From: Bdellovibrio sp.
GTDB lineage: Bacteria > Bdellovibrionota > Bdellovibrionia > Bdellovibrionales > Bdellovibrionaceae
Length of the DNA: 64,000 nucleotides
Assembly (NCBI GenBank): GCA_025359945.1
Contig: JANYDD010000006.1
Coordinates: 1 to 64,000 of the forward strand
Reading direction: 5' to 3'
A model generated the notes under the pieces. It was not told the DNA's origin and did no database searches. It worked only from the letters and a program-made list of their open reading frames with translations. Positions 18,208 through 26,580 of the stretch are shown piece after piece (the first letter of the stretch is position 1; each line of letters opens with the position of its first letter). The translations under genes and the position numbers were made by a program.

Positions 18208-18388
18208 AAAATCGCCTTAAAAATCGGACGATGCAGCAGCATCCTTACTACTGAGGTCATCCTTGACCACATCGCCCCTCCCTGACCTTTAGTGTAGGGG
18301 TATAAATGCAAATTGCGCAAAAATTATTTTCACTAAATTTCATTTTCTTTTGGTAAGGATCTTGCAACTACTAGGGGTAGTGTCTGAT

Positions 18389-19357
18389 TTAGGATTTTAG
18401 CATATATTGAGTTTCAGATTTCAAATACATGATCAGATCTTGTGCATCCCGCAATAAGGAAGCGCCCTCAGAAAGCAATTTCAAACTACCTTGTGAATTT
18501 CGATCCCATGGATTGGCTGGCATCACCAACAACGGACGACCCAGCTCGATGGCTTCGCGGGCAGTAATTAAAGTGCCGCTTTTAATTTTGGCTTCAACAA
18601 TCACGGTCAAATGCCCCAAGGCCGCGATCAATCGGTTCCGGCGAGCAAAGTGGTACTTCCTCATCGCAGTCTTCGGCCCGTATTCGGTCAGAAAAACGCC
18701 ATCGTGCTGAAGAATTATTTCACGCAAGGATTCCAAACTATTGGGATACAATACATCAAGACCGCTAGGCAAAATAACCACGGTCGGCAGTTGATTTCGT
18801 AAAGCCAGCTGATGCGCCAACTGATCCACCCCCACCGCGCCACCACTAACGACGATAAAAGGAATTTTTGGTAAAGCTTCCTGCAGTGTTTGATCCAGCC
18901 ACTGCAATGAATAGGGGTTAGGATTTCGGCTGCCCACACATGACAAAAATTGCGGATGTTTTTTCCAAATCGGATTTCCTAAATACATCAAAAAAAGTGG
19001 CGGATCCCTTAAGGCCAACATTTGAGTTGGATAATCCTCGCAGCCTGGGAAAGTAATTTTAAATTCTGGGGGAAGTTTTTTAATTTTATAAATTAGGTTT
19101 TCCACGGATTCGGGCAATAGTGACGAAACTTGATGGACTAAATCGCGCAAAGTTTGACCCTGAAGCAGGTCCCGCTGGTGTTGTAAAAATCTTTCCAGTG
19201 AAAAATTCAAGTGGTGCGAGCACAAATAGGCCCATGTTTGAAAGTCGACCCACTGTGGACCGGCCGATGGATTTTCAAAGCTATGCGCAGAGATTGTATT
19301 TTGGGTCATGGATTCACTTAAAAGCAATTTGGGCCACAACCCTAATGGACAATCCAT
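18389..19357 (-). CDS. dprA: DNA-processing protein DprA
   Basis: A 322-residue DprA/Smf protein. The Rossmann-like core has ITFPGCEDYPTQMLALRDPP, SCVGSRNPNPYS, VVSGGAVGVDQLAHQLAL, LPSGLDVLYP, FARRNRLIAALG and VEAKIKSGTLITAREA, all in family order. DprA loads RecA onto incoming single strands during natural transformation. The protein stops soon after the Rossmann core, so the C-terminal winged-helix (DML1-like) domain common in the family is missing. Start could be 19357 or ATG 19309; neither has a strong ribosome-binding site. With the comEC pieces 3 kb away it suggests competence. Confidence 0.93.
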   Translation of the reverse strand: MDCPLGLWPKLLLSESMTQNTISAHSFENPSAGPQWVDFQTWAYLCSHHLNFSLERFLQHQRDLLQGQTLRDLVHQVSSLLPESVENLIYKIKKLPPEFKITFPGCEDYPTQMLALRDPPLFLMYLGNPIWKKHPQFLSCVGSRNPNPYSLQWLDQTLQEALPKIPFIVVSGGAVGVDQLAHQLALRNQLPTVVILPSGLDVLYPNSLESLREIILQHDGVFLTEYGPKTAMRKYHFARRNRLIAALGHLTVIVEAKIKSGTLITAREAIELGRPLLVMPANPWDRNSQGSLKLLSEGASLLRDAQDLIMYLKSETQYMLKS

Positions 19358-19421
19358 TCTTTAAAGAAAAGAATTTTCGGACGGCAAATGTCCGGGCGCC
19401 CTAGTTTTCGGACTAAAAATA

Positions 19422-20684
19422 TTAAAGCGTGTAACCAACCAAAATTTCTTCGTCTGATTTTACAACAACGGCTGTGGATACCCCACCTTGCGCGCGCAGA
19501 ATTTTAATCTCGCCTACTTTTTGTTTGTTCAAGGCCTGCTTGCTATTGTTGACCGTAACCTCTGGAATCTTGAAGACCGAAAAAACTTGGCCGGGTTGCA
19601 AGCCGTCGTCAACCCCTCCCTCAAGATAAACAAACCCATTCGAGTATCCAAAGTATCTTTGGCTCTGCGAGGGAAATCCAATAATCGGAATGTTTTTTCC
19701 AAATTCTTTCGAAGGGGCGCTGGATAAATCATATCTGGGCACTGAACCTACTTGAAGAAGACTTCCCACTTGGACTGGGGAGTAAGCCGTTTTTACTTGA
19801 GCTCGGTAAATGAGGTCGTTTGACGAGACTGATTCTAAAACTTCTAGATCCCCCTCGTAACGGATTTCTTTAAAGTCTGATTTCTCGCCAGCAGGAGTTT
19901 TGACGTCCTGAGAAACAGTGTAAGATAAAAATTTCGTCCCTTCAGGCGGCTGATTAAAACGAACAAAAACAAATTGGGTGTTTGATGACACTAAACTACT
20001 TTCGGTAAAAGTTTTAATGACTTTTCCAACCGGGGCCTGAATCGATAAAACTAACTCATTAGCCAAAGCCGGATTTTCATGTTGCGGTTTTCCTAAAATA
20101 TTTCGGGTGAAATCCGCTTTCATTTTACTTGCTGATGGGACCAAGTATTCCCATGTCGGGAAAGAGTCCGGCGGATCACGAATCACCACAGAATGTTTTT
20201 TGGGCGGCGGCACTTCCAAAATGATATTGGACCTCCACCAGTCTTCTTCTTGCGCGGCCGGTGCGGCGTCTCCGGCGACTTTGGAGTCTGCAACTTTAGG
20301 ATCGTCACCTTTTGTCTTTTGCACGGCCACTTGCGGGGGCTCATAACCATCACCAGGAATAAATTGGATGGTTCTACCCTTGGCGATTTCGTGGGGGTTG
20401 CTCATCGTATCGCTGTTGAGTGACCACAGTTTTGGCCAAAAATTTGGATCCGCAAACAAGACTTCGCTGATCTCCCAGAGTGTGTCACCTTTTTGAACTT
20501 CATACTTTTGCGATCCCGTTTTTGAAAGTGCCTTTGACCATTCGGTTTCGCTAGTAGGTTCAACGTAATAATTTTGATAAACCTGGTGAAGCCTAAGCTC
20601 ATCGGCTGTGGGTTCTGTATCCTGCTGGGCAAAGACCCCCGCTTGCGCAAAAAAAATTAGGTTCGTCAGTAGAAATATTTTCAT
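19422..20684 (-). CDS. exported LysM-domain protein
   Basis: The 420-residue protein has a signal peptide (MKIFLLTNLIFFAQAGVFAQ) and one LysM domain at ~58-110 (YEVQKGDTLWEISEVLF, then FWPKLWSLN, AKGRTIQFIPG), a peptidoglycan-binding module. The long remainder is beta-rich with Val/Gly repeats (GKVIKTFTESSLVS, VGSLLQVGSVPRYD, DDGLQPGQVFSVFK), as in the SH3-like/SLBB-type envelope proteins paired with LysM in Bdellovibrionota; no named family can be assigned. Its ATG overlaps the stop of the upstream TPR lipoprotein (ATGA), so the two probably work together at the cell wall. Confidence 0.8.
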   Translation of the reverse strand: MKIFLLTNLIFFAQAGVFAQQDTEPTADELRLHQVYQNYYVEPTSETEWSKALSKTGSQKYEVQKGDTLWEISEVLFADPNFWPKLWSLNSDTMSNPHEIAKGRTIQFIPGDGYEPPQVAVQKTKGDDPKVADSKVAGDAAPAAQEEDWWRSNIILEVPPPKKHSVVIRDPPDSFPTWEYLVPSASKMKADFTRNILGKPQHENPALANELVLSIQAPVGKVIKTFTESSLVSSNTQFVFVRFNQPPEGTKFLSYTVSQDVKTPAGEKSDFKEIRYEGDLEVLESVSSNDLIYRAQVKTAYSPVQVGSLLQVGSVPRYDLSSAPSKEFGKNIPIIGFPSQSQRYFGYSNGFVYLEGGVDDGLQPGQVFSVFKIPEVTVNNSKQALNKQKVGEIKILRAQGGVSTAVVVKSDEEILVGYTL

Positions 20685-21292
20685 CGGATATCCTCCTTGC
20701 GATCGTGCAACAGGCCTAATTCCAGTTGGGCCCGTTCGGCCTCGGCAGTGTGCGCGTATTTTTCTAAAATCAAAACAAGCGTCTTTTCAGAAAAATCAAA
20801 CAGTTTTAGTTTTTTATAAATTTCGGCTTTATGCAAAAGCGCTTGCTGATAGCGCGGATCATTTCTAGGACTTAGATTTAAAAAGTCATTGATTCGCTGA
20901 AGAGCGCCGGGGTTTTGCCCAAGCTGAAAAGCATTAAGACTGCCTAAATAGAGGACATCTTTTTTTTTGGTGCTTTTAGCGTAATGTTCGAAAAAAGTTT
21001 GGTAGCCTACTTCAAAATCTAGATATTTTCTTTCTTCAAACACCTGCATCAGTTTCGAGAAAAAAACATGGTCAGTTATTCCATTGGTCGTCCACATTTC
21101 ATTAAACTGATTTTCTCGTTTTTTTCGCAAAGCCGAGATTTCTTGCCGAAGTTCAGATTCTTTTTTTGACTGTTGGAATTTTTTGATCTGTTCGTCTTTT
21201 TGATCCGTCTTTAAGCGAACTAATTTGGGTTGTATCGCGCAGGCTGCTAACAAAAATGGCAATACAATGGCAATGGTTTTGTTCATATCCAA
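20681..21292 (-). CDS. TPR-like lipoprotein
   Basis: A 203-residue lipoprotein: MDMNKTIAIVLPFLLAAC shows a lipobox LAAC. A charged coiled-coil region (~30-65) is followed by TPR-like helices (LGSLNAFQLGQNPGALQRIN, ALLHKAEIYKKLKLFDFSEK, LILEKYAHTAEAERAQLELG), a layout like YbgF/CpoB. It is the first gene of a two-gene operon with the LysM protein, overlapping by four bases. A role in envelope maintenance is inferred from context only. Confidence 0.75.
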   Translation of the reverse strand: MDMNKTIAIVLPFLLAACAIQPKLVRLKTDQKDEQIKKFQQSKKESELRQEISALRKKRENQFNEMWTTNGITDHVFFSKLMQVFEERKYLDFEVGYQTFFEHYAKSTKKKDVLYLGSLNAFQLGQNPGALQRINDFLNLSPRNDPRYQQALLHKAEIYKKLKLFDFSEKTLVLILEKYAHTAEAERAQLELGLLHDRKEDIR

Positions 21293-21480
21293 TTATGACA
21301 CGCTTAAAAAAAAACTCTCAAGCATTCTTCATGGGTAGTTATCCACATTGTCTGGGGAAATGGTCTAGATCTGTACCTTAGACCAATCAATGGACAAGGG
21401 TTTGAGCTAATTGCTTATTTTTTTAGCACTAATCAATAGGCTGTTATTACTTAGGTAAAATAAAAATTAAGATGAAAAAA

Positions 21481-21579
21481 TTTAATTAAATTTAAGATAT
21501 TTTAATTAAAGCTGAAAAGTGTTGTCCGAAGATCACAGTTTAAGATTCATTTTAATTGAACTTAAAGTGGACTTTAATT
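21481..21579. promoter_or_regulatory. phased AT-rich palindromes upstream of comEC
   Basis: TTTAATTAAA occurs at 21481-21490 and again at 21501-21510, exactly 20 bases apart. Near copies are TTTAATTGAA at 21551-21560 and TTTAATT at 21573-21579. The first three begin 20 and 50 bases apart, that is, on one face of the helix. The rest of the 335-base gap (21293-21628) is AT-rich with no gene. A regulator array, for example for a homeodomain-size or H-NS-like protein, is inference; simple AT bias is the alternative. Confidence 0.35.
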
Positions 21580-21628
21580 TGCACCCATCTGAACTGACGC
21601 GAATCATTTCAAACGGCGGACAAGTGTT

Positions 21629-22558
21629 ATGTTTCAGTTTATCTTAATTTTTTCTGCACTGCTTCTGTCGTGTAAATATGATTTCTTTCATTTTCTTAAA
21701 CCCATTTCTGATTTGCTTCATAGTCAGTGTCTTTCTTGGATTTCGGCATCCCAATTTTGGGAACTAAAGGCGGCGTTGATCTGCGGGGAAGATATTCAGA
21801 ATTCAAGCATCAAAAAGACTTTGATTCACTTGAACGTTTATCACGTGGCGGTCATCAGCGCTGCGCAACTGCAGAGCTTGCATTTTATTTTTTATTGGCT
21901 GGGCCGGCCACTTTTTAAAGAGAAAACGCCAACTCTCGCTATAAGTTGGATTTATGTTTTGATGGTGGGAATGAATCCTCCGGTCACAAGGGCTTGGTTT
22001 TTTTTAAGCTGGCAATGGTTCAACCGAAAATTTCGCTGGCACTGGAGCTCAAGCCTACTGCTGATGGCATCGTGTCTGATAACGATCGCATTTCATCCAG
22101 CGTGGATTCAGTCTTTGTCGCTTTGCTTGTCAGTGGTTTCTGTCTGCGGATTGGCGATGGTTTCGTCCATTCGCCCTAGCGCCGGGAAGATTGAGCAAGC
22201 CCTTTGGGCAGCTATTTTGATTCATTTGCTGCTGGCCCCGCTTTTAATCCCTTTTCATCAGTGGAATCTTTGGCAGTTTCTTCCGGGAATGGTTTTAGCA
22301 CCTGTTTTGGGGATAGTTTTGCTTCCGTATTTTTTGTTAGAAATTTTTTTTCCCAGTTGGATTTCGACCAGCGACCTGATTTTAAGTGGGGTTTTGAAAT
22401 TTTTGGATCGATTTGAAATCTCGCCGATTGATTTCCAAATCACGGTTTCGGCGACGATCTATATGTTTTCAAGCCTGGCGATTTTATTTGCGTTGGATCG
22501 ATGGCTGCGGGTGGAAAGATTGAAGAATTATTCTCGTCAAGCCCAGAGTTCACTGTGA
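21629..22558 (+). CDS. comEC: ComEC/Rec2 membrane-channel domain protein
   Basis: The 309-residue protein is the Competence-domain part of ComEC. LKAALICGED, followed by TLIHLNVYHVAVISAAQLQS, corresponds to the family's 'LLGd...f..tGl.HllaISG.h' stretch, although the classic Gly/His are partly changed to Asn/Ala. VLMVGMNPPVTRAWFF matches the 'GfspSvvRA' segment. About eight membrane helices follow. The usual N-terminal OB-fold (DUF4131) is absent, and the metallo-beta-lactamase domain is encoded by the next gene. It would pass single-stranded DNA through the inner membrane. ATG 21629 follows GGACAAG. Confidence 0.75.
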   Translation: MFQFILIFSALLLSCKYDFFHFLKPISDLLHSQCLSWISASQFWELKAALICGEDIQNSSIKKTLIHLNVYHVAVISAAQLQSLHFIFYWLGRPLFKEKTPTLAISWIYVLMVGMNPPVTRAWFFLSWQWFNRKFRWHWSSSLLLMASCLITIAFHPAWIQSLSLCLSVVSVCGLAMVSSIRPSAGKIEQALWAAILIHLLLAPLLIPFHQWNLWQFLPGMVLAPVLGIVLLPYFLLEIFFPSWISTSDLILSGVLKFLDRFEISPIDFQITVSATIYMFSSLAILFALDRWLRVERLKNYSRQAQSSL

Positions 22559-22565
22559 GGCCACC

Positions 22566-23291
22566 GTGAGCCTCTTTAATATCCTTAATTTATTTTTTTC
22601 GATTTTTTTTGGCGCGCTTTGTTCTGCCGACCAATTGGTGATCTGGAATGTTGGGCAAGGGCAATGGATCACCGAGGTTCGCGATCAATATTGTTCTCAC
22701 TACGATTTAGGCGGCGAAAAAAATCCTGTCGTGAAAGTTCTTCGTCTATGCGGGCAAAAAATAAATCGCCTTTATATTACACATTGGGACTGGGATCATA
22801 TCTCCTTTATAAAAGATTTTAAACTACAGGCGCGAAAAATATGTTTGGCGCAAAAACCATTTTTACCTGACTTTAAAAAAGAAAAGCTATTGAGCGATCT
22901 ACCCCCTTGCGAAAAAAAAGGCGCAACAGTCAACATTCTGCCCTTCTTGAAGCACGGTCAAAAACTTCGACCCAATGACTCAAGCAATGTGTTTTTAATT
23001 GCTGACTGGGGAGTGCTGATTCCCGGAGACTCAACCACCGCCCAAGAAAAACATTGGCTTCAGAAAATCGATGAAAAAAAAGTACGGACTTTGATTTTGG
23101 GCCACCATGGCAGCCGAACTAGTAGCGGTGAAGAACTTTTCAAACAATTAAAACATCTGAAGTTAACCGCAAGCTCGTCTCGTTTTGCTAAATATCATCA
23201 CCCCCATCCTTTGATTGTTAAAAGAATCCAATTTCATCGAATTCCGCTTTTAACTTCAGAGACCTGGGGTGATATCCATTTACAGTTTTAA
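22566..23291 (+). CDS. ComEC-type metallo-beta-lactamase domain protein
   Basis: A 241-residue protein with a hydrophobic N-terminus and the metal-binding motif THWDWDHIS (HxDxDH), LIPGDST and LILGHHGSRTSS, the signature of the C-terminal ComEC nuclease-like domain. It begins with LVIWNVGQGQWI as that domain does. It starts with GTG seven bases after the ComEC membrane gene, in the order of the fused protein, so the two are a split ComEC. The N-terminal FNILNLFFSIFFGALCSA should send it to the periplasm, where incoming DNA would be met. Its last four bases overlap the alanine dehydrogenase stop. Confidence 0.85.
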   Translation: MSLFNILNLFFSIFFGALCSADQLVIWNVGQGQWITEVRDQYCSHYDLGGEKNPVVKVLRLCGQKINRLYITHWDWDHISFIKDFKLQARKICLAQKPFLPDFKKEKLLSDLPPCEKKGATVNILPFLKHGQKLRPNDSSNVFLIADWGVLIPGDSTTAQEKHWLQKIDEKKVRTLILGHHGSRTSSGEELFKQLKHLKLTASSSRFAKYHHPHPLIVKRIQFHRIPLLTSETWGDIHLQF

Positions 23292-24394
23292 ACTTTAAAG
23301 GGTTTGTATTCCATTCCCAAATCACGGGCCACTGGTTCGTAACAAACGTAACCACCGTAAACATTCAGACCCTTGAACAAACTTTCATCTTTCTGAATTG
23401 CGTCTTCAACACCCAATGCGGCCAACATCGAAGCATATTTCAGCGTCACATTTGTTAAAGCATAGGTTGAGGTTCTAGATACAACACCCGGCATATTGGG
23501 CACGCAATAATGAATCACGCCATCGACTTCGTAAGTGGGATTTTGATGAGAAGTGGGTTTGCAAGTTTCAATACAGCCGCCCTGATCCACGGCAACGTCG
23601 ACAACGACCGAACCTTTAGACATCGAAGAAATCATTTGCTTCGACACCAGGGTTGGAGCTTTGTGGCCAGTGATCAAAACACCGCCCACTAACAAGTCGC
23701 TGTGGCTAACACAAGATTCAATATTTTGAACATTCGAATACAAAGTCGTGATCCGTCCGCCAAAAATATCGTCTAAATATTCTAATCTGGCGGCGTTAAC
23801 ATCTAAAACGGTCACATCAGCTCCAAGTCCAACCGCCATTTTCGCAGCGTTGGTTCCCACTACACCACCACCGATAATGGTGACTTGAGCGGGACGAACT
23901 CCGGTGACTCCGCCCAATAGGATCCCTTTTCCGCCGTGATCTTTTTGCAAATAAAAGGCACCAATTTGTGTCGCCATTCGCCCGGCCACTTCGCTCATGG
24001 GAGTTAATAGCGGAAGGCTTCCGTCTTTCAATTGGATGGTTTCATACGCAACAGCCTTCACTTTTTTCTCGCACAAAACTTTTGTTAGCTTTGGCTCTGC
24101 CGCCAAATGCAAATAGGTGTAGAGAATTAGATTTTCTTTCAAAAGCTCAAATTCATCGGCCAGGGGCTCTTTCACTTTCATAATCATGTCAGCTTTTTGG
24201 TAAACTTCTTTTTTGGTTTCCAAAATCTGAGCACCAGCTTTCTCGTACTGAGAATTGGTGATTCCGCTACCCAGCCCTGAGTCTTTCTCGACGAAAACTT
24301 TGTGACCTTCCTTCACCAGCTGCTTGGCACCGGCTTCGGTCAGACCCACTCGCGTTTCGCTAATTTTAATTTCTTTTGGAACCCCGATAATCAT
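23288..24394 (-). CDS. ald: alanine dehydrogenase
   Basis: A 368-residue NAD-dependent alanine dehydrogenase, interconverting L-alanine and pyruvate plus ammonia in the cytosol. It starts MIIGVPKEIKISETRVGLT and has the substrate-site LLTPMSEVAGRMA, NAD-binding VTIIGGGVVGTNAAKMAVGLGA, and VDVAVDQGGCIETCKPTSH. The frame is open to 24451, but ATG 24394 matches the family start and has GGGAGA in place. A good promoter lies upstream. It could feed amino-acid carbon into pyruvate, sensible for a protein-consuming predator or scavenger (inference). Confidence 0.96.
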   Translation of the reverse strand: MIIGVPKEIKISETRVGLTEAGAKQLVKEGHKVFVEKDSGLGSGITNSQYEKAGAQILETKKEVYQKADMIMKVKEPLADEFELLKENLILYTYLHLAAEPKLTKVLCEKKVKAVAYETIQLKDGSLPLLTPMSEVAGRMATQIGAFYLQKDHGGKGILLGGVTGVRPAQVTIIGGGVVGTNAAKMAVGLGADVTVLDVNAARLEYLDDIFGGRITTLYSNVQNIESCVSHSDLLVGGVLITGHKAPTLVSKQMISSMSKGSVVVDVAVDQGGCIETCKPTSHQNPTYEVDGVIHYCVPNMPGVVSRTSTYALTNVTLKYASMLAALGVEDAIQKDESLFKGLNVYGGYVCYEPVARDLGMEYKPFKV

Positions 24395-24453
24395 AGAATT
24401 TCTCCCTTTTCTGTTGCTATTATTAATTTTGCTTTTAATTGTTTTTCCCAAAA

Positions 24454-24482
24454 ATCATCCTTTCGCCCAACACCTTTGTCAA
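24454..24482 (-). promoter_or_regulatory. sigma70-type promoter of ald
   Basis: On the minus strand TTGACA (24482-24477), 17 bases, then GATGAT (24459-24454), about 60 bases before the ald ATG. Spacing is ideal and the -10 matches four of six consensus bases. Confidence 0.5.
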
Positions 24483-24516
24483 AAGCCTTAGAGACAATTT
24501 TTTTTGGGGCCATCAG

Positions 24517-25407
24517 TCATATGGATTTTAACTTCTGAGCCTCGCTTAAATCAGCGCCAAGCTCGACCAGCTTGGTGCTTTCAGATTGCAGAATTTTTCG
24601 CACAAATTTTTGCATCAGATCGTGACCTGCCTTATAAAGAGTCAAATGCCCCATCAGCGGGTGGCCCAAAGTGACTAGATCACCCAGTGCATCTAAAACT
24701 TTGTGGCGCACAAACTCATCCTTGAATCGCAAGCCCTCGGCGTTCAGGACCTGGCTTTCATCTAATACTAGTGCGTTTTGCAAACTGCCCCCCAGCGCCA
24801 AGCCTTGATTGCGCAGGGTCTGAACCTCTTTTAAAAAACCAAATGTTCTAGCTGGAGCAATTTCGTGGGCAAAAGAAAAATCATTAATATCAATTTCGAG
24901 GTTCTGCTTTCCAATAGAGGGATGGGGAAAATCAATTCCCACGCTTAACTTCAACCCATGATAAGGAACTACCTGTGCCGTTTTGTCACCCTCGACCAAA
25001 GTGATGGGTTCTGTGATGTAGAAATATTTTCTAGGTTCATCCAGTTCCATGACGCCACACTTTTGGAAGGCCAACAAAAAATCTTTGGCGCTTCCATCGC
25101 AAATGGGGATTTCAGGACCATCAAGCTCGATAAATAAATTATCCACCCGCAAAGCAGACAAAGTAGACAGGCAGTGTTCAACAGTCGAAACGCTAAACTC
25201 TGGGCAGGAAAGAGTCGTCGCATACGAGGTTGCTGAAACGAAATCATTGTGAACTTTTAAATGTGGGCGCCCGGGCAAATCGTTGCGAATAAAATAAACG
25301 CCGGTGTTGGCAGGCGCCGGAGAAAATCGAAGCGTCGCCGGTTTACCCGAGTGCAGTCCGATCCCGTGGACCTCGACGTCTTTACGAATGGTTTTTTGAA
25401 GAAACAT
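24517..25407 (-). CDS. lpxC: UDP-3-O-acyl-N-acetylglucosamine deacetylase
   Basis: A 296-residue LpxC, the first committed step of lipid A synthesis. It starts with KTIRKDVEVHGIGLHSGKPA and has the zinc motif VSTVEHCLSTLSAL, the catalytic-Glu/Asp region PICDGSAKDFL, LALGGSLQNALVLD, and DEFVRHKVLDALGDL (second zinc His and Asp). Full length for the family. Its presence shows an LPS outer membrane. It stands alone on the minus strand and diverges from a small lipoprotein gene. Confidence 0.97.
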   Translation of the reverse strand: MFLQKTIRKDVEVHGIGLHSGKPATLRFSPAPANTGVYFIRNDLPGRPHLKVHNDFVSATSYATTLSCPEFSVSTVEHCLSTLSALRVDNLFIELDGPEIPICDGSAKDFLLAFQKCGVMELDEPRKYFYITEPITLVEGDKTAQVVPYHGLKLSVGIDFPHPSIGKQNLEIDINDFSFAHEIAPARTFGFLKEVQTLRNQGLALGGSLQNALVLDESQVLNAEGLRFKDEFVRHKVLDALGDLVTLGHPLMGHLTLYKAGHDLMQKFVRKILQSESTKLVELGADLSEAQKLKSI

Positions 25408-25452
25408 GGTCTTTTCTTAACATCAACGCCCAGATGATGTAAATTTAAGTTT

Positions 25453-25704
25453 ATGAAATGGATCGGGAATATCTATTTGTTCATCGCGCTTTTGGGCTGT
25501 GCCTCCTCACCGCGAGACGAACTGGCAAGAAGACAATCTGCCGGTCGGCCGAATCCCGCTGCTTTTGGAACGGAAGGATTTTTTTCTGACCAATCCGGCC
25601 CAGAATCTTCTGGTGGAAAAAAAGATTTCTACTTTAAAAACTGCGAAGTCGTCAGCCGAAAAACTTTTCCCAGCCATACTGAATACGAATGTCAAAACCC
25701 CTAA
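25453..25704 (+). CDS. small predicted lipoprotein
   Basis: An 83-residue protein, MKWIGNIYLFIALLGC, with lipobox LLGC and a short Ser/Gly-rich mature part ending KNCEVVSRKTFPSHTEYEC, where two Cys could pair. No family recognised. It lies between divergent lpxC and the FliG-like gene. Confidence 0.6.
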   Translation: MKWIGNIYLFIALLGCASSPRDELARRQSAGRPNPAAFGTEGFFSDQSGPESSGGKKDFYFKNCEVVSRKTFPSHTEYECQNP

Positions 25705-25835
25705 GCTGGGAAATTGTCTCAAAATTAAACGTTTGCTTAATGCTTAGCCCAAGATTTCAAGGCGGGACTTATTTTTTAAAACCATTTGCCGATACACAAG
25801 ATGTGTACAAATTTTAAACCCTTTGGAGTTTTCTT

Positions 25836-26531
25836 ATGGCCATGATCGATCGATACAAGAAAAAAGGCGGCTTTGTTCAACTGTTAAATTTATTGGAAAC
25901 TACTGGAAAAGATAAAAAAGATAAATTTTTAAAAATGATCGCCGATGAAAGCCCCGCTTGGGAAGTCGAACTGAAGAAAAAAATGTTTTCCATCGAAAAA
26001 ATTTCCAACTGGCCGACTCAAACTTTGATGGAAATTCTTCCGCAAATTCCACCGACTCAGATAGCGGCAGCTCTTGCCGGGCTTCCGCCAGATCAAAAAG
26101 AACGTTTTCTGAAAGCGGTGGGAACTTCTGAAAAAAGAAAGATGGATGAGTACCTGAAAGACAGCACTCCAAACCCCGGCGAGATCACAACTTGCCAGAT
26201 GAAAATTTTGACTGAAATCAGAACTATGGTTTCAAATAAAAAACTTAACCTTGAAGTCGTTGCCCCAGAAATGTCGATCGCGGAGAATATTGAAGATCAA
26301 CTTCTGAATGGCGGCGGCGCGGTGACTGCGATGAGTCCCACCGGCGGAAAAATGGACGCACCTGTGGAATTTAAAAACGAGCCCGCTCCGCAAGGGACAT
26401 CCCCTCAAGTGGCCGAAGAACTGAACGTTTTGCGCAAAAAAGTTTTTGTTTTAGCCCAGGAGAATCAAAAACTTTCGGTGCAACTTCACCAAGTGAATAG
26501 CAAATTAGAACAAATTCGTAAAATCGCCTAA
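25836..26531 (+). CDS. FliG-like domain protein with C-terminal coiled coil
   Basis: The 231-residue protein has, at ~25-110, helices like the FliG middle/C-terminal or MgtE N-terminal domain (FSIEKISNWPTQTLMEILPQ, PPTQIAAALAGLPPDQKERF). A variable linker follows, then a coiled coil (EELNVLRKKVFVLAQENQKL). GGAG precedes the ATG by seven bases. It is not a flagellar rotor FliG: it is too short and lacks the charged torque helix. It may be an adaptor; no neighbour is a flagellar gene. Function unknown. Confidence 0.7.
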   Translation: MAMIDRYKKKGGFVQLLNLLETTGKDKKDKFLKMIADESPAWEVELKKKMFSIEKISNWPTQTLMEILPQIPPTQIAAALAGLPPDQKERFLKAVGTSEKRKMDEYLKDSTPNPGEITTCQMKILTEIRTMVSNKKLNLEVVAPEMSIAENIEDQLLNGGGAVTAMSPTGGKMDAPVEFKNEPAPQGTSPQVAEELNVLRKKVFVLAQENQKLSVQLHQVNSKLEQIRKIA

Positions 26532-26580
26532 ATCCAGAATTTTGTTTTCATGTTGGGCCAACACCGGTAAGGGTTTGCCC

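Noticed and set aside
18256-18320. Small hairpins (GGTCA-TCCT-TGACC; CCCCT...AGGGG) after lptF as a terminator
   Set aside because: Short stems with no T-run following.
21339-21347. Perfect DnaA box TTATCCACA in an AT-rich gap, suggesting an origin
   Set aside because: A single copy is expected by chance roughly once per ~130 kb of double strand; there is no cluster and no dnaA, dnaN or parAB nearby.
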